Below are positions 17,277 to 26,781 of a DNA stretch of 64,000 nt, in pieces. The position numbers and the translations under genes are program-made. Numbering within the stretch: the first letter of the stretch is position 1; the number at the start of each line of letters is the position of its first letter. The DNA is from Muribaculaceae bacterium. GTDB lineage: Bacteria > Bacteroidota > Bacteroidia > Bacteroidales > Muribaculaceae. The DNA lies in the NCBI GenBank assembly GCA_017427945.1, contig JAFRRT010000038.1:17785-81784 (forward strand). The letters are read 5' to 3'. The notes beneath the pieces were generated by a model. It was not told where the DNA came from, did no database searches, and saw nothing but the letters and a program-made list of their open reading frames with translations.

Positions 17277-17636
17277 TCAGTCCTTAAACTTGATGATGGT
17301 GTCTTTGCCCGCGTAAATCTCGACAATGTCTTGGTAGAGCAGCCGCTCGTTCTGCTGGCGGATCATCACCTGGCGGGTGCCTTGCTGTGCTCCGTAGCGG
17401 GTGCCTTTGACTTCACCGTCGACAATTTGGGCCGTGGAGGCAAGGAACGTCTTGTCGAGGCCTGAAATGTTGACCCAAAGGTCATCGTATTGACGTCCCG
17501 ATTCGCTCACGAAAACCAGAAAACCGAAGGTGTCGCGGGAGGCGTAATCACTGGCCAGCTTATAACTCTCACCCGAGCAGCCGCTAAGCAGCAGACACAC
17601 GAGTGCAGTCAAAGCCACGAGAAGCCGTTTCATCAT
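17277..17636 (-). CDS. Small lipoprotein of unknown function
   Basis: The 119-residue protein has a lipoprotein signal peptide ending in LLLSGC, so it is anchored to a membrane. The rest (about 100 residues) looks like a small beta-rich domain, with FGFLVFVSESGRQYDDLWV and IVEIYAGKDTIIKF. I do not recognise the family. Its ATG directly abuts the stop codon of the threonine dehydrogenase gene, so the two are surely on one transcript. A second ATG one codon in is the alternative start. Confidence 0.75.
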   Translation of the reverse strand: MMKRLLVALTALVCLLLSGCSGESYKLASDYASRDTFGFLVFVSESGRQYDDLWVNISGLDKTFLASTAQIVDGEVKGTRYGAQQGTRQVMIRQQNERLLYQDIVEIYAGKDTIIKFKD

Positions 17637-18596
17637 TTACTTTTTAAGTCCGAACTTGATGCGCAGCTTCTCAATCATGTCCACGGTCATGGCGTCGAGG
17701 TCATACTCGGGTTTCCAGTCCCACTCAACGCGTGCACATGTGTCATCCAGCTTGTTGGGCCAGCTGTCGGCAATGCCTTGACGCAGCGGGTCAACGTCAT
17801 ACTCCATCTCAAACTCGGGGATGTACTCCTTGATCTTGTGATAGATAACCTCGGGGTCAAAGCTCATTGAAGCGATGTTGAACGAGTTGCGGTGAACCAG
17901 TCTCGACGGGTCTGCCTCCATAATCTCGATGGCGGCGCGCAGGGCGTCGGGCATGTACATCATGTCCATCAGGGTGCCGGCGGCAATAGGACACATGAAT
18001 TTCTTGCCCTGTACTGCACTGTAGTAGATGTCAACGGCATAGTCGGTGGTACCACCGCCTGGAGGTGTCACGTAACTGATCAGGCCGGGGAAACGCACCG
18101 AGCGGGTGTCCACACCGAACTTCTGGGCGTAGTAGTTGCTGAGCAACTCACCGGTCACCTTGGTGACGCCGTACATCGTGCGGGGCTGCTGGATGGTATC
18201 TTGAGGGGTACCGTCCTTGGGCGCATTGGGACCAAAAGAACCAATGCTACTGGGCGTGAACACTGCACAGTGTTTCTCGCGTGAAACCTCAAGCACATTC
18301 ATCAGACCGTCGATGCCGATGTGCCATGCCAGCTGGGGTTTGTTCTCGGCAACGGCACTCAAAAGGGCTGCCAGGTTATAAATCGTGTCGATGTTGTATT
18401 TATCGACCACCTCAGCGATTTGTTGGGCGTTGGTGATGTCAACGATTTCCGAAGGGCCGCTCTCGGCGAGTTCGCCCTTAGGTTCTGCACCAGGGATGTA
18501 GCCAGCTACGACATTACCTGTGTAGATGCCTCTCAACTTCATTGTCAGCTCCGAGCCGATTTGTCCCGTTGAGCCGATAATCAGAATATTCTTCAT
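17637..18596 (-). CDS. tdh: L-threonine 3-dehydrogenase, SDR type
   Basis: The 319-residue protein is an extended short-chain dehydrogenase. The NAD-binding motif GSTGQIGSELTMKLR is at the N-terminus, and the catalytic Tyr-x-x-x-Lys sits in MYGVTKVTGELLSNYY. It also has RFPGLISYVTPPGGGTTDYA and ADSWPNKLDD, which are characteristic of the SDR-type threonine dehydrogenases of Bacteroidota. It should oxidise L-threonine to 2-amino-3-ketobutyrate with NAD. The zinc-dependent MDR-type enzyme of Escherichia coli is unrelated. A strong promoter lies upstream, back to back with dnaX. Confidence 0.85.
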   Translation of the reverse strand: MKNILIIGSTGQIGSELTMKLRGIYTGNVVAGYIPGAEPKGELAESGPSEIVDITNAQQIAEVVDKYNIDTIYNLAALLSAVAENKPQLAWHIGIDGLMNVLEVSREKHCAVFTPSSIGSFGPNAPKDGTPQDTIQQPRTMYGVTKVTGELLSNYYAQKFGVDTRSVRFPGLISYVTPPGGGTTDYAVDIYYSAVQGKKFMCPIAAGTLMDMMYMPDALRAAIEIMEADPSRLVHRNSFNIASMSFDPEVIYHKIKEYIPEFEMEYDVDPLRQGIADSWPNKLDDTCARVEWDWKPEYDLDAMTVDMIEKLRIKFGLKK

Positions 18597-18641
18597 TGCA
18601 GTAAAAGTTTATGTCTAGGTCTATGTTTTCTTAACAAGCTA

Positions 18642-18672
18642 CAAAAATACACCATTTCTGATAATTACGCAA
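18642..18672 (-). promoter_or_regulatory. Promoter of tdh
   Basis: Minus-strand TTG at 18670-18672 and TATTTTTG at 18642-18649 are separated by 20 bases. The leader to the ATG at 18596 is about 40 nt. Confidence 0.7.
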
Positions 18673-18745
18673 TACCCGCCATAATATTTTTTGATGCACA
18701 AAAAAATAGTGGGGCGGGGGTGGAGTGAGGTTGGAGAAAAAGTAT

Positions 18746-18753
18746 TATCTTTG
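18746..18753 (+). promoter_or_regulatory. -7 promoter box of dnaX
   Basis: TATCTTTG followed by CAG, 35 bases before the dnaX ATG at 18789. No clear -33 element. Confidence 0.55.
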
Positions 18754-18788
18754 CAGAGTAGACAACCGACCATCATTTTTTGAAATCC

Positions 18789-20543
18789 ATGGACGAAAAA
18801 TATATTGTTTCGGCGCGCAAATACAGGCCCTCGACGTTCCGCAGCGTGGTGGGACAGCAGTCGTTGACCCACACCCTGAAGTCGGCCATCGCCAGTGGAC
18901 GCCTGGCTCATGCTTACTTGTTCTGTGGCCCTCGCGGCGTGGGCAAAACGACCTGTGCTCGCATTTTTGCCAAGACCATCAACTGTGAGCACCCCACGCC
19001 CGAGGGCGAGGCCTGCAACGAGTGCCCGTCATGCATTGCGTTCAACGAACAGCGGTCTTACAACATCAACGAGCAGGATGCCGCATCAAACAACAGCGTG
19101 GATAATATCCGCGACTTGACCGAGCAGGTGCGCATTCCGCCGCAGACGGGCCGTTACCGTGTATTCATCATTGATGAGGTCCACATGTTGTCTCAGGCCG
19201 CGTTCAATGCTTTCCTCAAGACCCTTGAGGAGCCGCCTGAATATGCCATTTTCATCCTTGCTACGACCGAAAAGCAAAAGGTCATCCCCACTATTCTGTC
19301 CCGCTGCCAGATTTATGATTTCGCACGTATCACGGTGCCCGACATCGTACAGCAGTTGCAGTATGTTTGTGAGCAGGAGAACATCGAAGCCGAGCCCGCC
19401 GCGCTCAACGTCATTGCCCAAAAGGCCGATGGCGCCATGCGTGACGCCCTGTCAATCTTTGACCAGGTGGCTGCCTCGACCGAGGGTCATATCACCTACC
19501 AGAGTGCTCTCGAAAACCTGAATGTGCTGGATTATGACTATTACTTCAGGCTTGTGGATACGTTCCTGACTGGCGATGTGAACCAAGCGTTACTCATCTA
19601 TAAGGAAATTCGTGACAAGGGTTTTGACTCACAGTTTTTTATCAACGGCTTGGCGCAGCACTTGCGTGATTTGATGGTCGCTGCAACGCCGCAGACGCGT
19701 CGTTTGCTCGAAATGAACGATGAGGTGGCACAACGCTATGGCGAGCAGAGCGTCAGGTTGGCACCTGGCTTCTATTACCGTGCGCTCGATTTATGCAATA
19801 GTTGTGACTTGAATTACCGCAATGCCAGCAGTAAGCAACTGTTGGTGGAACTGACGCTGATAAAGCTTTGCCAGTTGGTGACTCCGCAGCCCCAACAGGC
19901 GGCTCAACCGTCTATACAAAAGATTCCGGCTGCCGCGCCGGCCCCTGCACAAGCCGCTCCACCGCGTCCTGCCCCGCAGTCGCCCGCACCGCAGGCCAAA
20001 GCCGCACCGGCACCACCACGCCCTCAGGCGCCCCAACGCCCCGTTCAGCCTTCTCCGGCATCGACCGCACAATCGGCAACAAGGAGTCTGGAGAACAGGC
20101 CGCGCGTCATGATGAATGTGGCTAAGGAAGCCGTTGCTGCCCCTCAGACTGCACCTGCTACCCCTAAACGTGACACCGCGTTCACTGTCGACCAGTTGCA
20201 GGAAGCGTGGCGCGAATACATTGAGACCCATCCGCAGGAGAAGGCTTTGCTGGCAACGATGTCTTATGCCCAGCCGCAGGCTGTCGGTGACAATCCCGAG
20301 CATTATGTGGTGACGGTTGCCAGCCCCACCGAACTCAAGAATGTTGAAGAGCACAGGAGCGGCTTGATGTCATTCCTTTGCGATGCCTTGCGCAACGACC
20401 GTCTGACTCTTGACGTGAAAGTCAGTGATGTGCCTATGGACACGCCAAAAATTCTGTCCCCTCGGGAGATCGTTGAGGAGATGAAGCAGCACAATCCCGA
20501 CTTCATCCAGTTTATAAAGGATTTCGACCTCGGGCTGGCTTGA
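18789..20543 (+). CDS. dnaX: DNA polymerase III subunit gamma/tau
   Basis: The start ATG 18789 gives MDEKYIVSARKYRPSTFRSV, the normal DnaX N-terminus; a TTG nine bases up is less likely. The 584-residue clamp-loader ATPase shows Walker A (GPRGVGKTT), the zinc-binding cysteines (CEHPTPEGEACNECPSC), Walker B (FIIDEVHML) and the SRC sensor motif. A low-complexity Pro/Ala/Gln linker occupies about residues 370-430. The tau-like C-terminal domain ends at LGLA. It assembles the replisome and loads the sliding clamp. I did not find a convincing slippery site for a shorter gamma form. Confidence 0.95.
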   Translation: MDEKYIVSARKYRPSTFRSVVGQQSLTHTLKSAIASGRLAHAYLFCGPRGVGKTTCARIFAKTINCEHPTPEGEACNECPSCIAFNEQRSYNINEQDAASNNSVDNIRDLTEQVRIPPQTGRYRVFIIDEVHMLSQAAFNAFLKTLEEPPEYAIFILATTEKQKVIPTILSRCQIYDFARITVPDIVQQLQYVCEQENIEAEPAALNVIAQKADGAMRDALSIFDQVAASTEGHITYQSALENLNVLDYDYYFRLVDTFLTGDVNQALLIYKEIRDKGFDSQFFINGLAQHLRDLMVAATPQTRRLLEMNDEVAQRYGEQSVRLAPGFYYRALDLCNSCDLNYRNASSKQLLVELTLIKLCQLVTPQPQQAAQPSIQKIPAAAPAPAQAAPPRPAPQSPAPQAKAAPAPPRPQAPQRPVQPSPASTAQSATRSLENRPRVMMNVAKEAVAAPQTAPATPKRDTAFTVDQLQEAWREYIETHPQEKALLATMSYAQPQAVGDNPEHYVVTVASPTELKNVEEHRSGLMSFLCDALRNDRLTLDVKVSDVPMDTPKILSPREIVEEMKQHNPDFIQFIKDFDLGLA

Positions 20544-20564
20544 GCCGGTTTGGGTGATGATTAA

Positions 20565-20599
20565 CAAGGGAGGGCCCATAGTGTTAGGGCCCTCCCTTG
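20565..20599. terminator. 13-bp hairpin terminator between dnaX and the convergent CotH gene
   Basis: CAAGGGAGGGCCC (20565-20577) is exactly complementary to 20587-20599, with a 9-base loop. It separates two convergent genes. Confidence 0.8.
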
Positions 20600-20627
20600 C
20601 TGTTGATCGGAAATATCTGCTGAGCCT

Positions 20628-22250
20628 TTACTGTTGCATGTTGTTGATGCTTTCGGCCTTGACGGTAAAGAAGTTGTTCTCATCGTCATTCAGCATGTTG
20701 TATTCAGGGTGGTTACTGAATGATGCAGGCTTGTCTTCGATTTCCATCTCGCGATTGGTGTCGTTGGCGATGTATGGCTCAATGAGCGAATGCCAAGCTC
20801 GGATGCGGGCTTGAGCAGACTCGCGATCAATCAGGGCGTTTCTCTCTTCAATCAATTCCAAGAGATGATTGATATAGATTTGGCGAAAATCTTCATACCT
20901 CAAAATTCTGGCAATAAGAGGATTGGTGTTGTCTCCCCATTGCAGGGGATTTTGTCGACCCGAGTCAGATAAGTGTCCCGCTTCGCTGCAAGTTCCCAAC
21001 GAACTGTCATAATCGTACGGGATAAAGAAGAATTTGTAGTCATTCAAGCCCTTGCCGTTGAAGTAGATGTAGTAGTTGTTGGCATTGTTCCAATAGTCGT
21101 CCCACATGCCCAGGACAACATTGACGGCATAGGTCTTGAGCAGCAGGTCAACATCAGTGACTTCCTGTATCCAGGTGTAGAACTTGCTTTCGCTCAGGGT
21201 GTTGAGTTTGTTCATAAAGTCAACTAACTGAGCACGTGCCGTATCAAACTCTTCGGTCTGGGTCTTAAGCGTGTAGGTGTGCATGTCATCGCTGTCATCA
21301 TCATACCAGATGTCACCGTTGGGGTTGTTCAGCCCGGCCCCACCTGAATCAAGATGGCGGCATTTCCATAGGTAGCCGTTGCTGGCTCCGAACTGTTCTT
21401 TCCTGTCCTTGAGGAAACGCTTGTCGATGGGCTCTAACAATTGATAAACGCCAAAGTATGCCTCATTGTCATCGCCCTCGACATGAAGCCACAGTCGGCA
21501 GAACTCATCACGTATTGCACTCCATACACCAGCGCGCTTAAAGAGGTCATAGCAGAATTTCTCGCGTATATAGCTGGGGTCGTTAGAGCAACACCTGAGG
21601 TGAATCTTGCGGATGCCATGAATGGTGTGTTCATCCTCATCGATATACTTGCGCAGGTTGACGCCGAAGTGAACCCGTCGCCACAGGGTCGTGTTGGTCT
21701 GGTGAGGCACAAAGTATTGTCGGCCCTCGGGGCGATGGCGGGAGGAGTTTCCCTTAAGGCGCAGTCCCACGCTATCGACCACCGTTGTGTCATTGCCCTT
21801 GATGTATGTGATGTCGGCCATGATGTATTGACGGGTATAATGGTTTTCATCATACATGGCCAGGAGCCTGTTCCACTCGCTGAGGCTTACCTCAAGGTGA
21901 ATCTCGGGAAAAGCGTCTTTGTCCCACACATAGTCGTAGCTCTCCTTGATACGTTCGGGCCAAGTTCCAAACAGCAAGTAGTCGATGAGTACCGTCACGT
22001 CTGAAATGCTGACTTTGTTGTCATAGTTCATGTCGCAACGTATGCGGGTGTCATAGTTCGCAAATTCTCCCAACAGGATGTCGATGAGGCTCGATACATC
22101 TGCAATTGAGATGTGGCCATCGCCGTTCACATCGCCTACCGTTTGGTTGAAAGTTGCTTCCTTCGAAACGATATCATCGGCCGCTGTTGCTGTCAGTGGC
22201 AGAGCAAATGCAAGTGCAAGTGCTATGAAGAATAATAAATACCTTTTCAT
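20628..22250 (-). CDS. Secreted CotH-family protein with N-terminal dockerin-like repeats
   Basis: The 540-residue protein has a signal peptide (cut near LTATAADD). Two EF-hand-like dockerin repeats follow at about 40-95 (GDVNGDGHISIADV and CDMNYDNKVSISDV), then a CotH domain from about 110 to the end (FPEIHLEVSLSEWNRLL, LRLKGNSSRHR, FIPYDYDSSLGT). The Asp-rich PYDYD motif matches the metal-binding site of CotH kinases. It is about 60% alike to the next gene by eye and probably arose by tandem duplication. Both lie on one strand only 36 bases apart. Confidence 0.85.
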   Translation of the reverse strand: MKRYLLFFIALALAFALPLTATAADDIVSKEATFNQTVGDVNGDGHISIADVSSLIDILLGEFANYDTRIRCDMNYDNKVSISDVTVLIDYLLFGTWPERIKESYDYVWDKDAFPEIHLEVSLSEWNRLLAMYDENHYTRQYIMADITYIKGNDTTVVDSVGLRLKGNSSRHRPEGRQYFVPHQTNTTLWRRVHFGVNLRKYIDEDEHTIHGIRKIHLRCCSNDPSYIREKFCYDLFKRAGVWSAIRDEFCRLWLHVEGDDNEAYFGVYQLLEPIDKRFLKDRKEQFGASNGYLWKCRHLDSGGAGLNNPNGDIWYDDDSDDMHTYTLKTQTEEFDTARAQLVDFMNKLNTLSESKFYTWIQEVTDVDLLLKTYAVNVVLGMWDDYWNNANNYYIYFNGKGLNDYKFFFIPYDYDSSLGTCSEAGHLSDSGRQNPLQWGDNTNPLIARILRYEDFRQIYINHLLELIEERNALIDRESAQARIRAWHSLIEPYIANDTNREMEIEDKPASFSNHPEYNMLNDDENNFFTVKAESINNMQQ

Positions 22251-22286
22251 TAGATTTCAAATTATTGTTGTATGAGTTATTGCGTT

Positions 22287-24221
22287 TTATTGAGAAATAG
22301 CGTTGATGCTGGCAGCTTTGGCAGTGAAGAAATTGTCACTGTTGGACTTCAGCAGGTTGTACTCGCTGTGGTTGCCCCACGAGGCGGGCTTGTCCTCGAT
22401 GACCGTATCCTCGCCTGTTTCGTTGTTAACGTAGTCAGCGATTTTGTTCTGCCATGCACGGATGCGGGCTTGGGCTATCGACCTGTCCATCATGGCGTTA
22501 CCTTCGGTAATCAGGAACTTCAGGTGATTGATGTAAATGGCTTTGAAATCGTCAAATTTCAATAGTCTGGAAATAAGCTTGTTGCCATCGGTTCCCCACA
22601 TGAGCGGGTTTTGTCGTCCTGCATCATCCTGGTTGCCGCACCTGAGGCTGGTGCCCAGCGTGTTGTCATAGTCGTAGGGGATGAAGAAGAACTTGTAGCC
22701 CTCAAGGTGCCTGTCGTTGAAGTAGATGTAGTAGTTGTTGGCATTGTTCCAATAGTCGTCCCACATGCCCACAGCAACGTTGACGGCATAGGTCTTGAGC
22801 AGCAGGTCCACATCGGTCACTTCCTGAATCCACTCGCGGAAGTCATTGTCATTAAAGCTGTTGAGCTGATTCATGAAAGCTTGGAGCTGGACTTTTGCAC
22901 TGTCAAACTCTTCGGTCTGTGTCTCGAGGGTATAGGCATGGCGGTCGTCAGTGTCATCGTCATACCAGATGTCGCCGTTGGGGTTGTTCAGCCCCGCTGC
23001 TCCATTGCGGCATTTCCACAGGTAGCCGTTGCTGCCGCCAAAACGGTTTTTGCGGTCCTTGAGATAGCGCTTGTCGATGGGCTCAAGCAGCTCATACACC
23101 CCATAATAGACCTCGTTTGCGTCACCCTCGACGTGGAGCCACAGGCGGCAGTAGTTGTCGCGAATGGCGGTCCATACCCCAGCGCGGCGGAACAACTCGT
23201 AGCAGAACATCTCGCGCACATAGGCAGGATCGTCCTTGAACCACTTGAGGTGGAGTTTGCGCACGCCCTGAATGGTGTGGGCGTCATCATCGACATATTT
23301 GCGCAGGTTGACGCCGAAGTGCACGTGATGCCAATCGGTGTTGCCGGCCTGGTGCATCTCGCCGCGCCAGTTCTCGGGCCTGCGACGTGACGTGTTGCCC
23401 TTGAGACGGATGCCAACGCTATCGACAACGGTCGTCTCGCCACCCTTGACAAAAGAAATGGTGCCCATGACATATTGCGTCGTATAGGCATTGGCGTCAT
23501 AGAGCGTCAGCAGTCTGTTCCATTCGGCAAGGCTCACGTCGAGATGTATCTCGGGCAGGGCATCGTCGTCCCACACATAGTCGTAGCCCTCCTTGACGGG
23601 CTCAGGAACCGTGCCGCCCAACAAGAGGTCGATGAGTTGAGTGACGTCGCCAATTGTCACCTCCTTGTCGCCGTTGACGTCAGCCCGCTTCAGGACATCG
23701 TAGTTTGGTGACCCACCCAGCAGGATGTCGATTAATACAGTCACATCGCCAATCGTGACTTCCCCGTCGCCGTTCACGTCCCCTTTGGGTAAGGTGTAAG
23801 GGTTGGGGACTGCAGGCTCCTGATATTCCTCGACGCCGAAGGTGAGATCCGTGAGGTTGAAGGTGAAAGTATAATCCACCCCCGTTCCCGTGAATCGGTA
23901 GGAATGGTTGTTGTTGCTCTTTTGTGTCGTGTAGGTGTTGCCCACGATGACATCTTGGCTGCCGTTGCCGTTTGGCCCGTAGCGGTAATTGGCATTGAAA
24001 TAGTTCCAGTCGTCGGTTTGCCCGTCGGCAAAGACAAACCACACCGTCCCGCTCACGTTCACGGTGAGGGTATAGACATTGTTGCCTTTATTGCTCATTT
24101 CAATGCCGCCGGCCGGATTCCAGTTGCCGAAGGGGGTGTTGCCCACCATGTAGATAGCGGCACGTGCGGGCATCAGTGCCAGCACGAGTGCCATGATGGT
24201 CAAGAGGTAATACTTCTTCAT
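22287..24221 (-). CDS. Secreted CotH-family protein with N-terminal beta domain and dockerin-like repeats
   Basis: The 644-residue protein has a signal peptide (cut near ARAAIY) and a beta-rich domain of about 110 residues (MVGNTPFGNWNPAGG, VWFVFADGQTDDWNYF) resembling starch-binding SusE/SusF-like modules. Two dockerin repeats follow (GDVNGDGEVTIGDV and ADVNGDKEVTIGDV, about 148-205), then the CotH domain (FIPYDYDNTLGT). The paralogue just downstream lacks the beta domain. It is probably exported to the cell surface or periplasm, where the beta domain could bind a glycan. Kinase activity has not been shown for such proteins. Confidence 0.85.
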   Translation of the reverse strand: MKKYYLLTIMALVLALMPARAAIYMVGNTPFGNWNPAGGIEMSNKGNNVYTLTVNVSGTVWFVFADGQTDDWNYFNANYRYGPNGNGSQDVIVGNTYTTQKSNNNHSYRFTGTGVDYTFTFNLTDLTFGVEEYQEPAVPNPYTLPKGDVNGDGEVTIGDVTVLIDILLGGSPNYDVLKRADVNGDKEVTIGDVTQLIDLLLGGTVPEPVKEGYDYVWDDDALPEIHLDVSLAEWNRLLTLYDANAYTTQYVMGTISFVKGGETTVVDSVGIRLKGNTSRRRPENWRGEMHQAGNTDWHHVHFGVNLRKYVDDDAHTIQGVRKLHLKWFKDDPAYVREMFCYELFRRAGVWTAIRDNYCRLWLHVEGDANEVYYGVYELLEPIDKRYLKDRKNRFGGSNGYLWKCRNGAAGLNNPNGDIWYDDDTDDRHAYTLETQTEEFDSAKVQLQAFMNQLNSFNDNDFREWIQEVTDVDLLLKTYAVNVAVGMWDDYWNNANNYYIYFNDRHLEGYKFFFIPYDYDNTLGTSLRCGNQDDAGRQNPLMWGTDGNKLISRLLKFDDFKAIYINHLKFLITEGNAMMDRSIAQARIRAWQNKIADYVNNETGEDTVIEDKPASWGNHSEYNLLKSNSDNFFTAKAASINAISQ

Positions 24222-24275
24222 CTTGAATTTTGGTTTTATTATATCATCTCACTATAGCACGATACTATAGCAATA

Positions 24276-24791
24276 TTACTCTTCGTACCAGGTGGAATAC
24301 ATCAGGTAGTTCTTGGCGATCTTCACGTTGATTTCGCTGGCCTGCTTGGGGTCAACCATCTTCTTGAATTTCGCGGGGCTGCCGGCCCACAGCTCGTGGG
24401 GACCCACCTTGGTGCCGCCCAGCACAACGCTGCCAGCTGCAATGATGGCACCCTCGCCAATTTCGGCGTGGTCCAGGATGATACTACCCATGCCGATGAG
24501 CGCCATGTCACCGATTTTGGCGCCGTGAACAACCACGTTGTGCCCGATGGACACGTCATTGCCGATTTCGGTGACCGATTTCTCGTAAAGAGTGTGTATC
24601 ACGCTGTTGTCCTGAATGTTGACGCGGTTGCCTATGGTAATGGTGTTCACGTCACCGCGCAACACGGCGTTGAACCAGATGCTGCAGTCGTTACCCATTG
24701 TCACATCGCCAACGACGACGGCGCTGTCGGCGAGGAAGCAGTTCTCGCCGATCTTGGGGTCAAAACCCCTTACTTTTTTGATGATAGCCAT
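24276..24791 (-). CDS. Gamma-class carbonic anhydrase-like hexapeptide-repeat protein
   Basis: The 171-residue protein is a left-handed beta-helix with regular hexapeptide repeats (VVVGDVTMGNDCSIWFNAVL, RVNIQDNSVIH, SIGHNVVVHGAKIG). It belongs to the gamma carbonic anhydrase family of trimeric proteins. The histidines expected to hold zinc are present in IGHNVVVHGAKIG and in NSVIHTLYEK. Many family members have no measured anhydrase activity, so the reaction is uncertain. It follows the X-Pro aminopeptidase gene by 38 bases on the same strand. Confidence 0.85.
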   Translation of the reverse strand: MAIIKKVRGFDPKIGENCFLADSAVVVGDVTMGNDCSIWFNAVLRGDVNTITIGNRVNIQDNSVIHTLYEKSVTEIGNDVSIGHNVVVHGAKIGDMALIGMGSIILDHAEIGEGAIIAAGSVVLGGTKVGPHELWAGSPAKFKKMVDPKQASEINVKIAKNYLMYSTWYEE

Positions 24792-24829
24792 TATTTAGTT
24801 TAGTGTTTAATGTTTAGAGTATAGAGATA

Positions 24830-26611
24830 TTAGATTTCCCTCGTCTTCTCGTTGAGCCATGCGGCGTCCTCGCCATCGAGTAGCGGCATGATGCGTTCAC
24901 GCACCATGCGGTGGTAATCGTTGATCTGTGCCACCTCCTCGGCGGTGAGCATCGAGCGGTCAACCAGGTTCAGGTCATAGGGGAAGAGCGTCAGCGGCTC
25001 AAAGGCGAGGAAATTGCCGAAGTCCTCGGTCTTCTCGGCCTCGACAACCAGCAGCAGATTCTCGGTGCGAATGCCGTACTCACCGGTCTTGTACAGGCCG
25101 GGCTCATTGCTCATCACCATGCCGGGCATCAGCTTGACATCGACCAGGTTGGTGCGGATGCTTTGCGGGCCCTCATGGCAACCCAGGAAATGTCCCACGC
25201 CGTGGCCCGTGCCGTGGCCATAGGTCATCGCCTCTTGCCACAGCGGCAGGCGTGCCAGCACGTCGAGTTGGCAACCGGTGGTCCCCACAGGGAACTTGGC
25301 GCGCTGCAGGGCCAGGTGTCCCTTGAGCACGAGGGTGAAGTCGTGCTTCTCCTGTGCGGTGGGATTGCCCAGGGTGACGGTGCGGGTGATGTCGGTGGTT
25401 CCGTCAAGGAATTGTGCACCGCTGTCCACGAGCAGGATGCCCTCACCGTGCAGGGTCGAGGCACTCTCGTCGGTCGCCTCATAGTGGACGATGGCGCCGT
25501 GCTCCTTGTAGCCGCAAATCATGGCGAAGCTGTCCTCGCGGTAAAGGTCTTGCTGGGCGCGGTATTCCATGCCCTTCTTCCACACGTCCACCTCGTTGAT
25601 GGTGTCTGTGGGAGCCATCTGCTCAATCCAGCGGAACAGGCGCACCAGTGCAGCGCCGTCACGTTCCATGGCATGGCGGAAGCCTTCAATCTGCACCTCG
25701 TTCTTGACACTCTTGAGGTCGGTAATGGGCGAGCGGAAATATACTTTCTGGCACGGCATGGCGTTGGCCAGCGTGTCGCTCACGCGGTTGGGATCGACGA
25801 GGACTACCTCATGCTCGCCCACGCGCTCCAGGAAGTAAACGACGTCATCATAGTCACGCACTCTCACATCGCAAGCCTTGAGATGCTGGCGCACCTCGTC
25901 GGTAACCTTGTTGTCGTCGATGAAGAGCACCCTGGTGTTGCGTGAGATGTAGGCAAAGGCAATGGCCACCGGCGTGAAGGCCACGTCATTGCCACGCAGG
26001 TTCAGCAGCCAGGCGATATCATCGAGGGCGGTCACCAGCATGGCGGTAGCGTCATTATCCTCGAGCACTTTGAGCAGGCGATCAATCTTGTCGATGGCTT
26101 CCTCACCTGCATATTGCACATCGTGGACAAAGGCCGGCTCACTCGGACGGGCGGGACGGTCTTCCCAGATGCGGTCGGCAGGGTAGAACTCGGTGGCGAG
26201 CATGAAACCGTTCTCACCGCAAAATCGCTCCAGCTGGTTAGCATCCTGGGCACTGTAGAGGCGTCCGTCGATGGCGATGACCGAGTCCTCTTCCAGAACT
26301 TCCAGCAGCCACTCATGGATAGTGAGGTCATTGCCCATATTCTCTTTCATCATCACGAAACCGCTGTCTTCCAGCTCAATGCCGGCCTGCAGGAAGTAAC
26401 GCGAGTCGGTCCACAGGGCGGCCTGGTCGAGCGTGACAACGGCAGTGCCGTTGCTGCCGGTGAAGCCGCTGATCCAGTCGCGGAACTTCCAGTGGTCACA
26501 GATGTATTCACTCTGGTGCGGGTCGGTGCCGGGGATGATGACGGCATCGATATTCAGGCGGCGCATTTCCTCGCGCAGCGCCTCAAGGTGAGTATATGTC
26601 TCTTTACTCAT
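24830..26611 (-). CDS. Xaa-Pro aminopeptidase (M24B), three-domain type
   Basis: The 593-residue enzyme has the three-domain layout of eukaryote-like aminopeptidase P: two creatinase-like N-terminal domains and a C-terminal pita-bread catalytic domain. The metal ligands are visible: the Asp pair in LLVDSGAQFLDGTTDITRT, His in GHGTGHGVGHFLGCHEG, Glu in SNEPGLY and Glu in RTENLLLV. It removes an N-terminal residue that precedes proline. There is no signal peptide, so it should act in the cytoplasm on imported peptides. The gene is first in a likely two-gene transcript with the hexapeptide protein. Confidence 0.9.
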   Translation of the reverse strand: MSKETYTHLEALREEMRRLNIDAVIIPGTDPHQSEYICDHWKFRDWISGFTGSNGTAVVTLDQAALWTDSRYFLQAGIELEDSGFVMMKENMGNDLTIHEWLLEVLEEDSVIAIDGRLYSAQDANQLERFCGENGFMLATEFYPADRIWEDRPARPSEPAFVHDVQYAGEEAIDKIDRLLKVLEDNDATAMLVTALDDIAWLLNLRGNDVAFTPVAIAFAYISRNTRVLFIDDNKVTDEVRQHLKACDVRVRDYDDVVYFLERVGEHEVVLVDPNRVSDTLANAMPCQKVYFRSPITDLKSVKNEVQIEGFRHAMERDGAALVRLFRWIEQMAPTDTINEVDVWKKGMEYRAQQDLYREDSFAMICGYKEHGAIVHYEATDESASTLHGEGILLVDSGAQFLDGTTDITRTVTLGNPTAQEKHDFTLVLKGHLALQRAKFPVGTTGCQLDVLARLPLWQEAMTYGHGTGHGVGHFLGCHEGPQSIRTNLVDVKLMPGMVMSNEPGLYKTGEYGIRTENLLLVVEAEKTEDFGNFLAFEPLTLFPYDLNLVDRSMLTAEEVAQINDYHRMVRERIMPLLDGEDAAWLNEKTREI

Positions 26612-26742
26612 GATTGATTTGGTTTGATTTCTTGATATTACCCTGCAAATTTACATCATTTTTGCCAAGCCGCAAAATTTTGTGGAAAGCACGGTTTTTT
26701 CCTCGACAAAACACATTAATTCTAAAAAAAGTGGTGAAAATG

Positions 26743-26775
26743 TTTTGTGGGGTTCAAAAAATGTGTCTATCTTTG
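26743..26775 (+). promoter_or_regulatory. Promoter of the rpmB-rpmG-DUF4295 transcript
   Basis: TTTTG at 26743-26747, 20 bases, then TATCTTTG at 26768-26775, a consensus Bacteroidota promoter. Transcription should start near 26782, leaving a leader of about 340 nt before rpmB. Confidence 0.85.
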
Positions 26776-26781
26776 CAGCCG

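Noticed and set aside
18789-20543. Programmed frameshift producing a short gamma form of DnaX
   Set aside because: No clear A-rich slippery heptamer with a following stem was seen in the expected region.
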